Source: Blastobasis lacticolella
Taxonomy: Eukaryota > Arthropoda > Insecta > Lepidoptera > Blastobasidae
Direction: 5' to 3'
DNA length: 64,000 nt
Assembly: GCA_905147135.1 (NCBI GenBank)
Contig: LR990059.1
Location: 16,453,001 to 16,517,000, forward strand
In this document: positions 62,490-64,000 of the stretch, piece by piece
Position numbering within the stretch: the first letter of the stretch is position 1
Layout: every line of letters begins with the position of its first letter
Notes under the pieces: model-generated
Told to the model about the DNA's origin: nothing
The model's input: the letters and a program-made list of their open reading frames with translations, nothing else
The model's database searches: none
Position numbers and translations under genes: made by a program

Positions 62490-62900
62490 TTTTTTTTTTT
62501 TTATTTTATATTTATTTGGAAAACAAACAGCATGTATGACAATAAATTAATAACTAAGTCAATAGCTAATACGCCAATGATATGTTTTCACATTTAACAA
62601 CTAAGATGGGATGCGACTTGCCTTGCGAGGCTATAACCTAACATAATAGTACTTTAGAAAATTAACATTTCCGTAGGTACTTAACTACTAACAAGTAATA
62701 AAGAGAATACCACACCAATACACTAGACAACAGAGTCAAACCAATTATTTGTTAAATGCCTCTTCACCCAGTTCGGATTTGAATTAAATATGTCAATATT
62801 CAGTTTGTTTGCAGACTGGTTGAATTCAGAGATTGCACGACAGAAATATGAATTTTTACGATAGTTTGTAGAATGAAGGAGAGGAGCTCATACTAAAAGT
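62490..62900 (-). mobile_element. LINE 3' fragment with poly(A)
   Basis: On the minus strand it encodes a LINE C-terminal tail ('SYFCRAISEFNQ...NPNWVKRHL'), then an AT-rich UTR and an A-rich tail ending at 62490, directly against the ATG of the R2-type ORF. Confidence 0.6.
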
Positions 62901-63294
62901 ACACAGATAAACACTAAACAATAACAGAATTTATGAAAAACCTAGTAAATAAATTGTACATGTGCCTAAAATAAATTTAAAATTATAAACATTAGTACCA
63001 AACAGTACTTTATCAATGCACAAAGTGCACAAGCACAAATACAATAATTAAATTAAAATGAAAATATAGTCCTCATAATAAGAAAAAAAAAAGTCATAAT
63101 TGAATTTATTAAGTATATGCATACTTAATCCAAAACATTAAACAATTTGAAAATTGAATTACAAGATGTCAACTACAAAATTAATACAAGTAGATTCCAA
63201 ATTATTAAATTAAATTAGACTTAAACACCTTTAAAAAAAAAAAATTAACTTTTCGTGACAAATCTAAACATTTCAAACTTACAAAAAAAAATGA
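62901..63294. other. AT-rich sequence, nothing recognised
   Basis: Homopolymer-rich (several A runs) without coding or repeat signatures that I can name. Confidence 0.45.
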
Positions 63295-63410
63295 AAAAGA
63301 AAAAACGGGGTCGTGGTCGAGGATCGAACCCCCGATCTTCCCTTGTAGTCAACTTATTCTGAACGTATTCCCACGGCACTACCAAGTCTCACTGCCGCGC
63401 GGTGAAATTT
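63295..63410 (-). mobile_element. tRNA-like SINE head or tRNA pseudogene
   Basis: On the minus strand it carries an A-box-like 'TGGTAGTGCCGTGG' and a B box 'GGGGGTTCGATCCTCGACC'. The spacing is too long and the stems too poor for a working tRNA. Confidence 0.5.
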
Positions 63411-63707
63411 GCCATCTAATGTTACCCTCGCAGTTGTAAAGTAACATTGATCTGTTTAAGTTGATATTATGTGTGTATTTATCTTCTATACCGTCTTCTT
63501 ATCACAATTGCAGGTCCTTTGGTTATTTTAACAATGCAATAACATTCCCATCGTTTATTTCTCGGAAACCGGAGCGCAATTGTAGGTATTACTCGTGCCA
63601 AAACCGAAAGCTAACAAAACTCACTCCCGCGAAACACCGCCTCAGCAAAAAGTACGATCAATGGAGTTTATGCTTTGTCACAGTTAAGTTGATAATTAAC
63701 ATTGAAA

Positions 63708-64000
63708 TAATAAATAATAATAATAATAATAAAAGTCTTTATTACGGATGACACAGATCCATACATTAAATTCGAAATATACAATATAAAAATAAAATAA
63801 AATAAAAATGTAAAATGTAAAAATTAAAATTGTAAAAATAAATTTCAAAAATTAGAAAAAATAAAGTTAATATTACAAGTAGGTACTCGTATAACGTCAT
63901 TATCTTAATGTCACCTCTGGTTCTCGTTCTGGTGCGCAGATAGCCAATACTTCTGGATGTAACTATAGGCGTCGTCGTAAACCGCCCTCAGTATGCCATT
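63708..64000 (-). mobile_element. 3' end of a LINE-like element, cut by the window edge
   Basis: Minus-strand frame ending 'YDDAYSYIQKYWLSAHQNEN' with a stop near 63912, then an A-rich UTR, AATAAAGAC and an (ATT)n tail at 63708-63735. Family not identified. Confidence 0.45.

Overview
The window looks like nuclear DNA of a butterfly or moth. The coding sequence is split into small exons with GT-AG introns. Introns and spacers are full of repeats typical of Lepidoptera: tRNA-derived SINEs with (ATG)n tails, Lep1-type Helitron fragments ending in CTAGT, and several MITE families. No bacterial, organellar or CRISPR features were seen. Organism identity is an inference from repeat types and gene structure.

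Three host genes can be read. (1) Minus strand 1933-2532: two exons encoding ATP synthase coupling factor 6 (108 aa). (2) Plus strand 3864-14453: 14 exons whose phases all agree, encoding a coiled-coil protein of about 717 aa that I cannot name. It is transcribed divergently from gene 1. (3) Plus strand from 16630 to beyond the window end: Integrator complex subunit 1 (IntS1). I placed 22 exons to 58265 with every splice phase consistent (about 1232 codons). The C-terminal part lies downstream of the window.

Most of the rest is transposons inside the introns of genes 2 and 3, often nested, and insertion boundaries can be proven from target-site duplications (TSDs). IntS1 intron 14 (35936-49641) holds an APE-type LINE with an intact 992-aa ORF. 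Its 3' UTR is split by an LTR element with no gag-pol (39380-48873). The 5' LTR of that element is in turn split by a 4085-bp TA-flanked TIR element (39719-43803). IntS1 intron 12 holds a TIR unit with a 10-bp TSD (26919-31217), inside which sits a 2002-bp P-element-like transposon carrying a THAP-domain gene (27875-29876). A 32-bp fused-TIR scar of the same family, resembling a P-type excision footprint, lies at 6246-6277. IntS1 intron 22 holds an R2/R4-type retrotransposon with RT and restriction-like endonuclease, broken by one base. A truncated relative of it lies at 34868-35500.

A second theme is duplication of IntS1 exons in place. Exon 12 has a diverged downstream copy that is still open, in phase and mostly synonymously changed, so it could be an alternative exon. 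Exons 13 and 15 are followed by three and four tandem partial copies (periods 163 and 145 bp). Exon 22 has a shortened downstream copy.
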